This document shows positions 1-8,053 of a stretch of DNA of 26,018 bases, piece after piece. The position numbers and the translations under genes are program-made. Numbering within the stretch: position 1 is the first letter of the stretch; every line of letters starts with the position of its first letter. Source of the stretch: JACNLN01 sp964626495 (GTDB taxonomy: Bacteria > Fidelibacterota > Marinisomatia > Marinisomatales > CAZVFT01); NCBI GenBank assembly GCA_964626495.1, contig CAZVFT010000029.1:1-26018 (forward strand), in the 5' to 3' direction. The notes beneath the pieces were generated by a model that saw nothing but the letters and a program-made list of their open reading frames with translations, was not told the DNA's origin and made no database searches.

Positions 1-127
1 AACTTCGGGGAGTTTCAGACCTGTTTCAAAACTTTTACCGGACACTAGTGATTTCAACAACTTATTTTACCTTCTGTGTGTGATCAACAAAATATGTGCC
101 GTAAATCACATAGTGTTATTATTTTTA
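1..127. other. Non-coding left edge
   Basis: No credible gene is seen here on either strand. The stretch is A+T-rich and carries stop codons in all frames. It leads into the repeat that begins near base 128. It may be the 3' flank of a gene outside the window. Confidence 0.5.
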
Positions 128-307
128 CCGTCGGCAAGCCCCCGAAGTCGTTTAGGGGGTGGAATATAATAACTCACACGTGTTATAGATATAATTAATT
201 ATCTTATAACACGTTATGGATTTTAATCCGATGACTGATATTATTCCACCCCCTTAATAAACTTCTATCTGAATCTATCTGGTAAAGGGGTAACCAACGA
301 GAATTAC
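128..307. repeat. Dispersed repeat, copy 1 (interrupted)
   Basis: Outer parts (about 128-154 and 257-307) match the region 3475-3552 base for base over most positions, for example CGAAGTCG, TTAATAAACTT and GATTAC or AATTAC at the right end. The two halves are separated here by about 100 bp that copy 2 lacks. The ends are imperfectly inverted (CGTCGGC on the left, CCAACGAG on the right), as they are more clearly in copy 2. Seen directly by comparing the two regions; the family is not one I recognise. Confidence 0.6.
155..253. mobile_element. MITE-like 99-bp miniature inverted-repeat element
   Basis: The terminal inverted repeats are GGGGGTGGAATA at 155-166 and its exact complement TATTCCACCCCC at 242-253. 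TTA flanks both sides (152-154 and 254-256). The copy of the host repeat at 3475-3552 has a single TTA and no insert at the same point, so it reads as an empty site. Inside is a further inverted repeat, CGTGTTATA (179-187) with TATAACACG (205-213), around the palindrome ATAATTAATTAT (191-202). It has no coding capacity. A non-autonomous transposon with a 3-bp TTA (or 2-bp TA) target duplication is the best reading; the mobilising transposase is unknown. Confidence 0.6.
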
Positions 308-342
308 GTTACAATGTCGGAATTTGGGAATTATTTCCCTCG

Positions 343-371
343 TTGCAAAACCTTATGATTCTTACTATATT
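343..371 (+). promoter_or_regulatory. Sigma70-type promoter of the parvulin gene
   Basis: TTGCAA (343-348), a 17-bp spacer, and TATATT (366-371). The position, about 28 bp upstream of the start codon, leaves room for the ribosome-binding site AGGAG at 386-390. The right end of the dispersed repeat lies just upstream. Confidence 0.6.
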
Positions 372-398
372 TTGCAGCATTAAAGAGGAGAAATTTTA

Positions 399-2228
399 AT
401 GGGTATGATGCATATTATGCGGAATCGGATGCACTTCATCCTTTGGATACTTCTGCTTCTTTTCGTTGGAAGTATGACTGTTGGTGGACTGGTCGGGGGT
501 GCAAATATTATTGATAAAATTCTCGGTAAAACAGATGTCCGTAAAACTCTTGGCATTGTCAATGGGGATATTATCTCACCTGATCAATTCTTTCAGGCAG
601 TTCGCTATCGTCTTGATGAATATCGACAAAAGGGAGGAAATGTTGATGATCGATTGATTGACCAAACACGCTCTGATATTTGGTATGAACTCATTGACCA
701 GATATTATTTACTCAGGAAATCAAAAAAAGAGATATTACTGTTACTGATGAAGAGGTGTATTATCATCTTGTAGAAAATCCCCCTCAGTTTATCAAGGAT
801 GTACCGGATTTTCAAACCGACGAACAGTTTGACCAAGGGAAATATTTAGAGGCATTGCAGAATCCTCAGGGAGATGAATGGAGTAAGGTTGAAGAATATA
901 TGCGGTTGATGATTCCTAACATTAAACTGGAAAATCAAGTTCGATCAAGCGTGACGGTTGGTGATGAAGAAGTCAAAAACAGATACATTAAACAAAATAT
1001 GGATTATACCATTTCCGGTCTGGTACTACAGAATTTATCATTCAAAGATGAGAGTCAGCCATCGGATGAAGAAATTCTGCAGTACTATAATTCTCATCTT
1101 GATGAATTCGACCAGCCTGAAAGACGTGCTCTCAGTTATGTCAAATGGGATAAAAAGCCTTCACAGGAGGACACACTACTGGTACGACGAGAGATAGAAG
1201 ATTTGATTCAACGCATCCGAGATGGAGAAGATTTTGCTACTCTTGCTGATCAATTCAGTGAGGATCCTGGAAATGTTCGAGATGGGCAGAAAAATGGTGG
1301 TGATCTTGGATGGTTTGGTTGGGGTATGATGGCACCCCCATTTGAGGAAGCGGCATTTGGTGCCGGTGTTGGAGAAGTGGTTGGTCCTGTTGAAACTAAT
1401 TTTGGTTATCATATCATCTCGGTTCGAGATAAACGAACCAGGGATGATCAGGAAGAAATTCTGGCGAACCATATTCTTCTAAAGGTTGAAATGGGTCCAT
1501 CAACCCGCGACATTTTAAAACGACAAGCATCACAATTTTCATGGGATGTGGAAGACCATGGGTTTGAAAAAGCTGTGGAAATGAACCAGTTAGAAATTAA
1601 TCAACTCCGGTCGCTTCCTGAAGAGACCAAAATGTTACCTGGATTTGGATTTTTCCCTTTGCCCATACGTTTTGCATTTAATTCAGAAGTGGGAACATCC
1701 AGCGATGTGTTTGAATCTGATCGGGGTTTTGCCATCTTTCACCTTGATTCCATCGCATTGGCTGGACCAAAAACTTTTGATGAAGTTAAAAATCAGATCC
1801 AGAGGGAATTATCTACAGAGAAACAAATAGAACTGGCAAAAGAAAAAGCCCAGCAGGTTTATGAAATGATAACTGATAATCGTACTTTTGAGGATATTGC
1901 CGAAGGGGATGATATCGTTTCTTTCCTGCCATCAACCACCAAGACTTTATCTTCTACTTTTCCTCAAATTGGTAAGGCTCCTTTAATTATCGGTGCACTT
2001 CTCTCCTCTGATCCGGGAAATATCCTCACCCCTTTACAAACGCCACGGGGGTATGCTATTATCAAGTTTGAAGGAAAAGCCGAGTTTGATTCCACCGATT
2101 GGGAGATAAAAAAGAATCTGGTTTATCAGACTCTCCTAAGCGAGAAGCAAAATAAAACCATTATTAGTTGGAGAGATAAACTTCGAGAGAGTGCGGAGAT
2201 TATAGATAACAGGAAATATTTCTTCTAA
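399..2228 (+). CDS. Membrane-anchored PpiC/parvulin-type peptidylprolyl isomerase (SurA/PpiD-like foldase)
   Basis: This 609-residue protein has one N-terminal membrane anchor (about residues 12-34, preceded by MRNRMH) and a large extracytoplasmic part, the topology of PpiD. A SurA_N-like helical chaperone region (about 45-235) is followed by a canonical parvulin domain (about 243-346) with FATLADQFSEDPG, GGDLGWFGWG and the closing NFGYHIISVRDKR. A second, degenerate parvulin-like segment begins at ANHILLKV (about 356). The likely role is cis-trans prolyl isomerisation and chaperoning of exported or outer-membrane proteins in the periplasm. The start at 399 has AGGAG eight bases upstream and is preferred over the in-frame ATGs just downstream. 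It appears monocistronic. Family assignment is secure; the choice between PpiD and another SurA-like foldase is not. Confidence 0.85.
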   Translation: MGMMHIMRNRMHFILWILLLLFVGSMTVGGLVGGANIIDKILGKTDVRKTLGIVNGDIISPDQFFQAVRYRLDEYRQKGGNVDDRLIDQTRSDIWYELIDQILFTQEIKKRDITVTDEEVYYHLVENPPQFIKDVPDFQTDEQFDQGKYLEALQNPQGDEWSKVEEYMRLMIPNIKLENQVRSSVTVGDEEVKNRYIKQNMDYTISGLVLQNLSFKDESQPSDEEILQYYNSHLDEFDQPERRALSYVKWDKKPSQEDTLLVRREIEDLIQRIRDGEDFATLADQFSEDPGNVRDGQKNGGDLGWFGWGMMAPPFEEAAFGAGVGEVVGPVETNFGYHIISVRDKRTRDDQEEILANHILLKVEMGPSTRDILKRQASQFSWDVEDHGFEKAVEMNQLEINQLRSLPEETKMLPGFGFFPLPIRFAFNSEVGTSSDVFESDRGFAIFHLDSIALAGPKTFDEVKNQIQRELSTEKQIELAKEKAQQVYEMITDNRTFEDIAEGDDIVSFLPSTTKTLSSTFPQIGKAPLIIGALLSSDPGNILTPLQTPRGYAIIKFEGKAEFDSTDWEIKKNLVYQTLLSEKQNKTIISWRDKLRESAEIIDNRKYFF

Positions 2229-2373
2229 CAAGATTCGTCAAAACATCGTTAACGTAATTGCTGGGTATATAGAAAATTTTATTTAACAAGATCCAGTTAA
2301 TTCCACGTGTTCATTATGTAATGTATTTTCTAACCTATTAGCAATCATAATTAAAAAGTAAGAAATAACGCCC

Positions 2374-3378
2374 ATGAAAGCGATGTCCCTCTCAAATGCC
2401 GGTTCTGTTCGCAATAATCCATTGACACTGGTAGAAAAACCTGTTCAAAAACCGGGAGAGTATGAAGTTAGAATTAAAATACATGTTTGTGGAGTATGCC
2501 GGACAGACCTGCACATTGTTGAGGGAGACCTCCCTTTTCCAAAATTACCCATCATACCGGGACATCAGATTGTCGGAACCATAGATGCCATTGGAAACAA
2601 AGTCACCAATTTCAATACTAATGATCGTGTGGGTGTCCCATGGATGTCATCTACCTGTGGAGAATGTCAATTTTGCAACAGTCAGCACGAGAACCTCTGT
2701 GACAGAGCACAATTCACAGGTTTACATATTGATGGTGGTTATTCTGAATTCACGGTTGTTCCACAACAATTTGTTTACCCCTTACTAGAAGACTTTCCCG
2801 ATGAGCAAATTGCTCCTTTACTTTGTGCTGGAATTATTGGTTACCGTACGTTAAAACAGAGTCGTTTTCAACCCGGGCAAAAAATTGGCCTTTACGGTTT
2901 TGGGGCTTCAGCCCACGTAACCATTCAAGTAGCGAAACACTTTGGCTGCGATGTTTATGTTTTTACCCGAAGTACCGACCATCAGAAACATGCAGAAGAG
3001 TTGGGAGCCACATGGACAGGGACTGCTGAGGAGGATCCGGGTGCAAATATGGACGCAAGCCTTGTCTTTGCTCCTGTTGGATGGTTGATGGTGGAAGCGC
3101 TTAAAAGGACACGCAAAGGAGGTACTGTTGTCTCCGCGGGTATCCATATGACAGATATCCCGGATTTTCCTTATTGTTACCTGTATGGGGAGCGAACTCT
3201 TACCTCCGCTGCTAATGCTACCTATGAAGATGGAGCAGAGTTGTTATCATTAGCCGCAGAAATCCCAATAAAAACCGATGTAAAAATTTACTCTCTTCAG
3301 GATGTTAACCTTGCTCTGCAGGACTTAAAAGGCAGTCAATTTAAAGGAGCTGCGGTGTTGAGAGTTAGAGGAATATAA
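2374..3378 (+). CDS. Zinc-dependent alcohol dehydrogenase family protein
   Basis: A medium-chain dehydrogenase/reductase of 334 residues, slightly short for the family. The catalytic zinc ligands are Cys42 (in CGVCRTDLH), His64 (in PGHQIVG) and probably Cys151. The structural zinc site is the four cysteines 95, 98, 101 and 109. The Rossmann nucleotide-binding turn is GLYGFGASAH (172-181). It would oxidise an alcohol or reduce an aldehyde with NAD(P); the substrate cannot be read from the sequence. The GFGASAH form resembles the subfamily usually annotated as zinc-binding alcohol dehydrogenase family protein. Flanked by 145 and 278 bp of non-coding DNA, it is probably transcribed alone. No convincing Shine-Dalgarno precedes the ATG (weak AAGTAAG). 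Confidence 0.85.
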   Translation: MKAMSLSNAGSVRNNPLTLVEKPVQKPGEYEVRIKIHVCGVCRTDLHIVEGDLPFPKLPIIPGHQIVGTIDAIGNKVTNFNTNDRVGVPWMSSTCGECQFCNSQHENLCDRAQFTGLHIDGGYSEFTVVPQQFVYPLLEDFPDEQIAPLLCAGIIGYRTLKQSRFQPGQKIGLYGFGASAHVTIQVAKHFGCDVYVFTRSTDHQKHAEELGATWTGTAEEDPGANMDASLVFAPVGWLMVEALKRTRKGGTVVSAGIHMTDIPDFPYCYLYGERTLTSAANATYEDGAELLSLAAEIPIKTDVKIYSLQDVNLALQDLKGSQFKGAAVLRVRGI

Positions 3379-3474
3379 AATCGGGGAATAATACCCATAT
3401 AATCACCATCCACTAAGAAACGTCCCAGGATGCTTCTGCTAATCGTTTATTTAATTTATCTTTGTGAACTTTCT

Positions 3475-3552
3475 CCATCGGCGACCCACGAAGTCGCTTA
3501 ATAAACTTTTATTTGAATTCAATTTGAAAAAGGGATCACCGACGGGGATTAC
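3475..3552. repeat. Dispersed repeat, copy 2 (uninterrupted)
   Basis: About 78 bp matching 128-307 without the 99-bp insert. Its ends are inverted repeats: CCATCGGCGACCC on the left pairs with GGGATCACCGACGG on the right, with small mismatches. A nested hairpin GCGAC/GTCGC sits at 3481-3497. It lies in the 278-bp gap between the alcohol dehydrogenase and murQ. The rest of that gap holds only a possible promoter. Confidence 0.55.
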
Positions 3553-3596
3553 AAACTATGGTATTACATCATTTATGATCGTGAAAATGGTGGCTA

Positions 3597-3625
3597 TTTA
3601 GTTCGAACATAAGTAATCTTATGAT
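3597..3625 (+). promoter_or_regulatory. Possible promoter of the murQ operon
   Basis: TATGAT at 3620-3625 is a good -10 box; the -35 candidate TTTAGT (3597-3602), 17 bp upstream, is poor. It is placed correctly for the operon that starts at 3657. Confidence 0.3.
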
Positions 3626-3656
3626 AGTGTTAAATAAATAGAATTTGTAATAGATA

Positions 3657-4574
3657 ATGACTAAAAGATTGAAAAGGGAATCTCTCACCACAGAGCAGCA
3701 GAACGTTCGGTCTATGGATATTGATACCCGCTCTGTGTCTGAGATCCTCAAAATTATCAATGATGAAGATACACGGATTCCGCAAGCTGTCAACATAGTC
3801 CTGCCTCAGGTAGCGAAAACGGTTGAACTGACCGTTACCTCAATAAAATCTGGTGGAAGTGTCTTTTATGTCGGTGCAGGGACAAGTGGACGGTTGGGTG
3901 TTTTAGATGCTGCTGAGTGCCCCCCCACATTTTCAGCTCCACCGGATATGTTTCGAGGAATCATCGCGGGTGGTGATAAGGCACTCAAACAGTCCATTGA
4001 AGGAGCTGAGGATCATCCTGAGGATGCGGTTAGAGATTTAAAATCAGCTGGTCTTAAAACAGGGGATGTCGTTATTGGTATCGCCAGCAGCAGTACTACA
4101 CCCTATGTCATTCGAGCGCTGGAGTACGGACGGTCAATTAGAACTAAAACTGTATTTCTGATATGCAATCCCGAACCACTCATTCCTGTCAATGTGGATG
4201 TTCTGATTTCGGTAGATGTAGGGCAGGAAATTATTACCGGCTCTACCAGGATGAAATCGGCAACAGCCACTAAAATGATTCTGAATATGATCTCCACCGC
4301 TACGATGATCCGATTGGGAAAAGTGTACGGCAACCTCATGGTGGATTTGATGGCAATCAATGAAAAGCTAATGGACCGCGGGACACGTATTATTTCCAAA
4401 ATGACGTCATTATCCTATGACGAAGCAAACGATTTACTCTTTCAGGCGAATCGCGAAGTGAAAACGGGTATCGTGATGCATCATCAACGGTGTGATTATG
4501 ATACTGCAAAATCGTTGTTGAAGGAGAATAATGGTTTTTTACGACCGCTGATTGAAACGTATGAAAAAAATTGA
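3657..4574 (+). CDS. murQ: N-acetylmuramic acid 6-phosphate etherase
   Basis: MurQ cleaves the lactyl ether of MurNAc-6-phosphate to give GlcNAc-6-phosphate and D-lactate, a cytoplasmic step of peptidoglycan recycling. The 305-residue protein is a full-length SIS-fold enzyme. It has the phosphosugar loop VGAGTSGRLGVLDAAECPPTF, holding the catalytic Glu87, and the second conserved Glu115 in IEGAED. The family signature GSTRMKSATATKMILNM is also present. It is the first gene of a plus-strand operon and overlaps anmK by 14 bp. That makes chemical sense, because AnmK makes its substrate. No clear ribosome-binding site precedes the ATG. Identification is firm. Confidence 0.95.
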   Translation: MTKRLKRESLTTEQQNVRSMDIDTRSVSEILKIINDEDTRIPQAVNIVLPQVAKTVELTVTSIKSGGSVFYVGAGTSGRLGVLDAAECPPTFSAPPDMFRGIIAGGDKALKQSIEGAEDHPEDAVRDLKSAGLKTGDVVIGIASSSTTPYVIRALEYGRSIRTKTVFLICNPEPLIPVNVDVLISVDVGQEIITGSTRMKSATATKMILNMISTATMIRLGKVYGNLMVDLMAINEKLMDRGTRIISKMTSLSYDEANDLLFQANREVKTGIVMHHQRCDYDTAKSLLKENNGFLRPLIETYEKN

Positions 4575-5694
4575 TCATCTTTCTGTAAAAACTCCTCTTC
4601 GTGTCGCTGGTCTGATGACAGGTACCTCAATGGACGGTCTTGATATCTGTATCGCTGATGTCTCATTTGACACTGACTTCGTTGAATTTAAGGTAATCAA
4701 TAACGCAACAATTTTATTTCCATCTGGTCTGAGGGAAACGATAAAGCAATCTCGCTCCAGTTCAACGGCACTTGTTTGTGAATTAAACTATGATCTGGGG
4801 AGATTTTATGCAGAATCAGTCAATCAATTTCTGAACGATTTTCGCATTGATGATATTGACATAATAGCAATGCATGGACAGACGATTCATCACATTAGTG
4901 GGAAAGCGACACTGCAGATTGGGGAACCCTCGTTTTTAGCGGAAACTCTCGGTGTGCCCGTGGTTTCAGATTTTCGGGCAAGAGATATTTCTGTGGGAGG
5001 TACGGGGGCACCATTGATTCCTATCGTGGACAAGTGGCTTTTTCAGAAAGATGACACTGCGGTTATCAGTTTGAATATCGGCGGAATTGCAAATGTTACC
5101 TATTTACCTTCCAGGAAAGATGGAGGGGAGATAATCGGGTTTGATACCGGACCCGGGATGTGTTTGTTAGATGACGTCTGTTTTACCCTCACTGGAGATA
5201 CTTTTGACGAGGAAGGAAAACTGGCTGATGATGGCATTCCGGATAAGTCTCTTGTTGAAAAATGGCTGCAGGATCCGTTTATGACTGATGATCCCCCAAA
5301 ATCAACCGATCGTGAGGATTTTGGAAGAGAGTGGCTGGATAACAATATCCAAAATATGCGTAATTGGAAGGTACCTGATCTTCTTAGATCATTATCCCTT
5401 TTCACAGCTCGTTCAATCGCTGTAAATTGCGCAAGGTTTACGAACCTTGATAAGGTTTCTCAAATAATTGTGAGTGGGGGAGGTGTTCATCATAAACCGT
5501 TGAGGGCATGTCTAACGGAGGAATTTGATCCTATCCCGGTTATCACAACCAGAGAGATGGGTATCGACTCCGATAGGAAAGAAGCGTTGGGATTCGCTCT
5601 GCTTGGAGCAGCGTATTTCAGGGAAATTCCCGGTAATATTCCGTCGGTTACGGGTGCCCAAAAACCTGTAGTTTTAGGAAAATTAACACTGTAG
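4561..5694 (+). CDS. anmK: Anhydro-N-acetylmuramic acid kinase
   Basis: AnmK hydrolyses the 1,6-anhydro bond of anhMurNAc while phosphorylating it with ATP, giving MurNAc-6-phosphate for MurQ. Motifs seen include the ATP loop MTGTSMDGLD near the N-terminus, GGTGAPLIPIVDKWLF, NIGGIANVTYLP, FDTGPGMCLLDD (with the conserved catalytic-type Asp) and IVSGGGVHH. Length (377 residues from this start) is normal. I chose ATG 4561, inside the end of murQ. An in-frame TTG at 4552 would add three residues and cannot be excluded. Translational coupling with murQ is likely. The pair shows that the cell recovers muropeptide sugars released by lytic transglycosylases. Confidence 0.95.
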   Translation: MKKIDHLSVKTPLRVAGLMTGTSMDGLDICIADVSFDTDFVEFKVINNATILFPSGLRETIKQSRSSSTALVCELNYDLGRFYAESVNQFLNDFRIDDIDIIAMHGQTIHHISGKATLQIGEPSFLAETLGVPVVSDFRARDISVGGTGAPLIPIVDKWLFQKDDTAVISLNIGGIANVTYLPSRKDGGEIIGFDTGPGMCLLDDVCFTLTGDTFDEEGKLADDGIPDKSLVEKWLQDPFMTDDPPKSTDREDFGREWLDNNIQNMRNWKVPDLLRSLSLFTARSIAVNCARFTNLDKVSQIIVSGGGVHHKPLRACLTEEFDPIPVITTREMGIDSDRKEALGFALLGAAYFREIPGNIPSVTGAQKPVVLGKLTL

Positions 5695-5703
5695 AGGAAG
5701 ATA

Positions 5704-7074
5704 ATGAAAGTAAATCCATATATTTTTCGTGAGTATGATATTCGAGGAGTAGTTGAAACAGATTTTCCGCCAGAGTTTGTTCAACATCTCGGGCGAGCTT
5801 TTGGTACCTTTGTCAGAAGGAACGGGGGAAGGGAGATTTCCTTAAGCGGGGACGTTCGATTGACAACACCAAAGTTGAAAGACTATTTCAAAACGGGGGT
5901 TCTCTCCACCGGGATTGATGTAATTGATATCGGTATTCTTCCCACACCAGCGAATTACTACAGTATGTTCAAGTTGGAAGTTTCAGGAGCCGTTCAGATT
6001 ACCGGCAGTCACAATCCCCCGGAGATGAATGGATTTAAAATGTCCTTCGACAAAAGTGCTGTATATGGAGACCAAATTCAGGAGCTGCGAAAAATTATTG
6101 AGACTGAGAATTATGAAACTGGCGAAGGAACAGAAATATCTTACCCGTTTATGGAGGAGTATCTTGAGATGCTACGGGGTAAAATCAACCTTGAACAACC
6201 AGTAAAAGTAGCGATGGATTGTGGAAATGCTGCAGCCTGCCTGGTGGCGCCCCAGTTCTTCAGGGATATGGGTATTGATCTTGCTGAACTGTACTGCGAT
6301 GTGGACGGTTCATTCCCAAATCATCATCCCGATCCCACTGTTCCTGAAAACCTTCGCGATCTCATCAAGCTGGTAAAAGAAGGGGAGTACGATGTGGGTA
6401 TTGCCTACGATGGAGACGCAGATCGGATTGGTGTGATTGACGATAGGGGGGAAGTGGTCTGGGCTGATACTATTATGTGTCTGTTTCTTCCTGAATTGAT
6501 TGAGCCGGGAGATGAAATTCTCTTTGACGTAAAATGCTCCCAGAGTCTTGAAGATACTATCCTCAAATTGGGAGGTAAACCCGTCATCTGGAAGACCGGA
6601 CATTCTCTCGTCAAGCAGAAAATGAAGGAGTTGGGATGTAAGTTTGGTGGAGAGATGAGTGGTCACCTCTTTTTTGCTGATGACTATTTTGGGTATGATG
6701 ATGCGATCTACGTCTCAGCGCGATTGGTTCAGATGCTATCCCGGCAGGAGAGGAAAATCTCGGATCTGGTAGCGGAATTACCGAAATATTACTCAACTCC
6801 AGAGATGCGTATGGAGTGCTCATCGGATGAGGAAAAATTCAAGATTGCTGAAAAAGCAGCGGAATATTTCAAATTTCGTTATGAATCTCTTGATATTGAC
6901 GGAGTTAGAATTAAATTTGAAGATGGGTGGGGATTGGTACGAGCGTCCAATACTCAGCCGGTTATTGTCTGCCGATTTGAAGCTAAAAGCCCGGAGAGAA
7001 TGAACGAAATAAAAAACATCGTTCTGTCAAAACTTCAGGAAATGGGGGAGGTATCCATTCCCGATGACATCTGA
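5704..7074 (+). CDS. Phosphomannomutase/phosphoglucomutase (alpha-D-phosphohexomutase)
   Basis: A four-domain phosphohexomutase of 456 residues that interconverts hexose 1- and 6-phosphates through a phosphoserine. The phosphoserine loop TGSHNPPEMNGFK has Ser102. The metal loop is YDGDADR (Asp236, 238, 240), the sugar-specificity loop is GGEMSGH (315-321), and the phosphate-binding loop is RASNTQP (413-419). GEMSGH is typical of PMM/PGM enzymes of the AlgC/ManB kind rather than of GlmM. GAGGAAG just upstream of the ATG is a good ribosome-binding site. It sits between anmK and a prenyl synthase and overlaps the latter by 11 bp. With the PGI/PMI two genes downstream it would supply mannose-1-phosphate or glucose-1-phosphate for glycan precursors. 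Confidence 0.9.
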   Translation: MKVNPYIFREYDIRGVVETDFPPEFVQHLGRAFGTFVRRNGGREISLSGDVRLTTPKLKDYFKTGVLSTGIDVIDIGILPTPANYYSMFKLEVSGAVQITGSHNPPEMNGFKMSFDKSAVYGDQIQELRKIIETENYETGEGTEISYPFMEEYLEMLRGKINLEQPVKVAMDCGNAAACLVAPQFFRDMGIDLAELYCDVDGSFPNHHPDPTVPENLRDLIKLVKEGEYDVGIAYDGDADRIGVIDDRGEVVWADTIMCLFLPELIEPGDEILFDVKCSQSLEDTILKLGGKPVIWKTGHSLVKQKMKELGCKFGGEMSGHLFFADDYFGYDDAIYVSARLVQMLSRQERKISDLVAELPKYYSTPEMRMECSSDEEKFKIAEKAAEYFKFRYESLDIDGVRIKFEDGWGLVRASNTQPVIVCRFEAKSPERMNEIKNIVLSKLQEMGEVSIPDDI

Positions 7075-8041
7075 TTCGTTTTCAGAGGATATTAAAGATT
7101 TACGGCATCAGATTGATGATGCGTTAAAATCAATAGTAACAACGAGTGAACCTGCATATTTGTACGATCCCGTTCATTACGTTTTATCGGGGAGAGGGAA
7201 GCGCCTTCGTCCTATTCTCGTCTTTTTGGTTGGGAGACTTTTTAACGTCTCAGCATTAAAGCTGATGCCGGCGGCGCTGTCTATGGAGTTGCTTCATAAT
7301 TTTTCGCTTGTCCATGACGACATTATGGATAGAGATGATACTCGTCACGGTCAGCCAGCAGTTCATAAAAAGTGGGATGAACCCACTGCTATTCTGGCGG
7401 GTGACGCCATTTTTTCCCTGGTCTATCATCAGCTAATACAGCTGGATTCCCATCAACAGACCTGTATGCGTGTCGTCAATGAAGCGACCATCAAATTGTG
7501 TGAAGGACAGGCGCTGGACAAAGATTACGAGTCCCGCAAGAATGTGACCCTTCTTGACTATTTAACGATGGTGGGATTGAAAACGGGGGCACTGCTTTCT
7601 CTCTGTTGTCAGTTAGGTGCTATTCTTGGAGATGCGGGTGAGGAAGAGATACTCGATCTGAAGGAGTTTGGCACCCGGATGGGGCAGGCATTTCAGATTC
7701 AGGATGATGTGCTGGAGATCTTTTCCAATCAGACAGAGATGGGTAAAAGTCTGGGGAGTGATGTGTTAGCAGGGAAGAAAACCTATTTAACCTGTAAAGC
7801 GATGGAACAGGATCCCGATGGTTGGCACCGGTTGATAGATTCCCTGACTGATGCCGACCTCTATACTGAAGTTTTACCTTCCTTGCGTACCTACTTTGAA
7901 GAGAAGGGGATTGTTTTCGAAGCACAAAGTGAAGTTCACGCTATGATGGCACTGGTAAAAGCGAAATTGAATCGGTTTGATGTTCCCCAAAAAGAGGACA
8001 TCATCCAATTTGTGGATATGATCACGGCTCGAAAAAAATAG
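7064..8041 (+). CDS. Polyprenyl (farnesyl/geranylgeranyl-type) diphosphate synthase
   Basis: A trans-isoprenyl diphosphate synthase of 325 residues that condenses isopentenyl diphosphate with an allylic primer. The first Asp-rich motif is DDIMD (85-89, followed by RDDTRHG) and the second is DDVLE (214-218, in GQAFQIQDDVLEIF). The conserved GRGKRLRP (43-50) and the Lys/Thr in GLKTGALL are present. Five residues before the first Asp-rich motif is Phe80. A bulky residue there usually limits the chain to about C15-C20, so a quinone-length product is less likely, but this is inference. The start overlaps the mutase gene by 11 bp, and GGGGGAGGT lies upstream. It belongs to the same operon as murQ and anmK. 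Confidence 0.88.
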   Translation: MTSDSFSEDIKDLRHQIDDALKSIVTTSEPAYLYDPVHYVLSGRGKRLRPILVFLVGRLFNVSALKLMPAALSMELLHNFSLVHDDIMDRDDTRHGQPAVHKKWDEPTAILAGDAIFSLVYHQLIQLDSHQQTCMRVVNEATIKLCEGQALDKDYESRKNVTLLDYLTMVGLKTGALLSLCCQLGAILGDAGEEEILDLKEFGTRMGQAFQIQDDVLEIFSNQTEMGKSLGSDVLAGKKTYLTCKAMEQDPDGWHRLIDSLTDADLYTEVLPSLRTYFEEKGIVFEAQSEVHAMMALVKAKLNRFDVPQKEDIIQFVDMITARKK

Positions 8042-8053
8042 AGGAGGTAAACG

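Noticed and set aside
382..401. CATTAAAGAGGAGAAATT before the foldase gene equals a ribosome-binding site used in common expression vectors
   Set aside because: No other vector-like sequence is present and the downstream gene and flanks are natural. A strong Shine-Dalgarno can match by chance or shared origin.
3545..3612. Short frame encoding YYIIYDRENGGYLVRT, faintly like the start of a HicB antitoxin
   Set aside because: Only about 20 codons, no start codon, no partner toxin; the similarity is too short to support a remnant.
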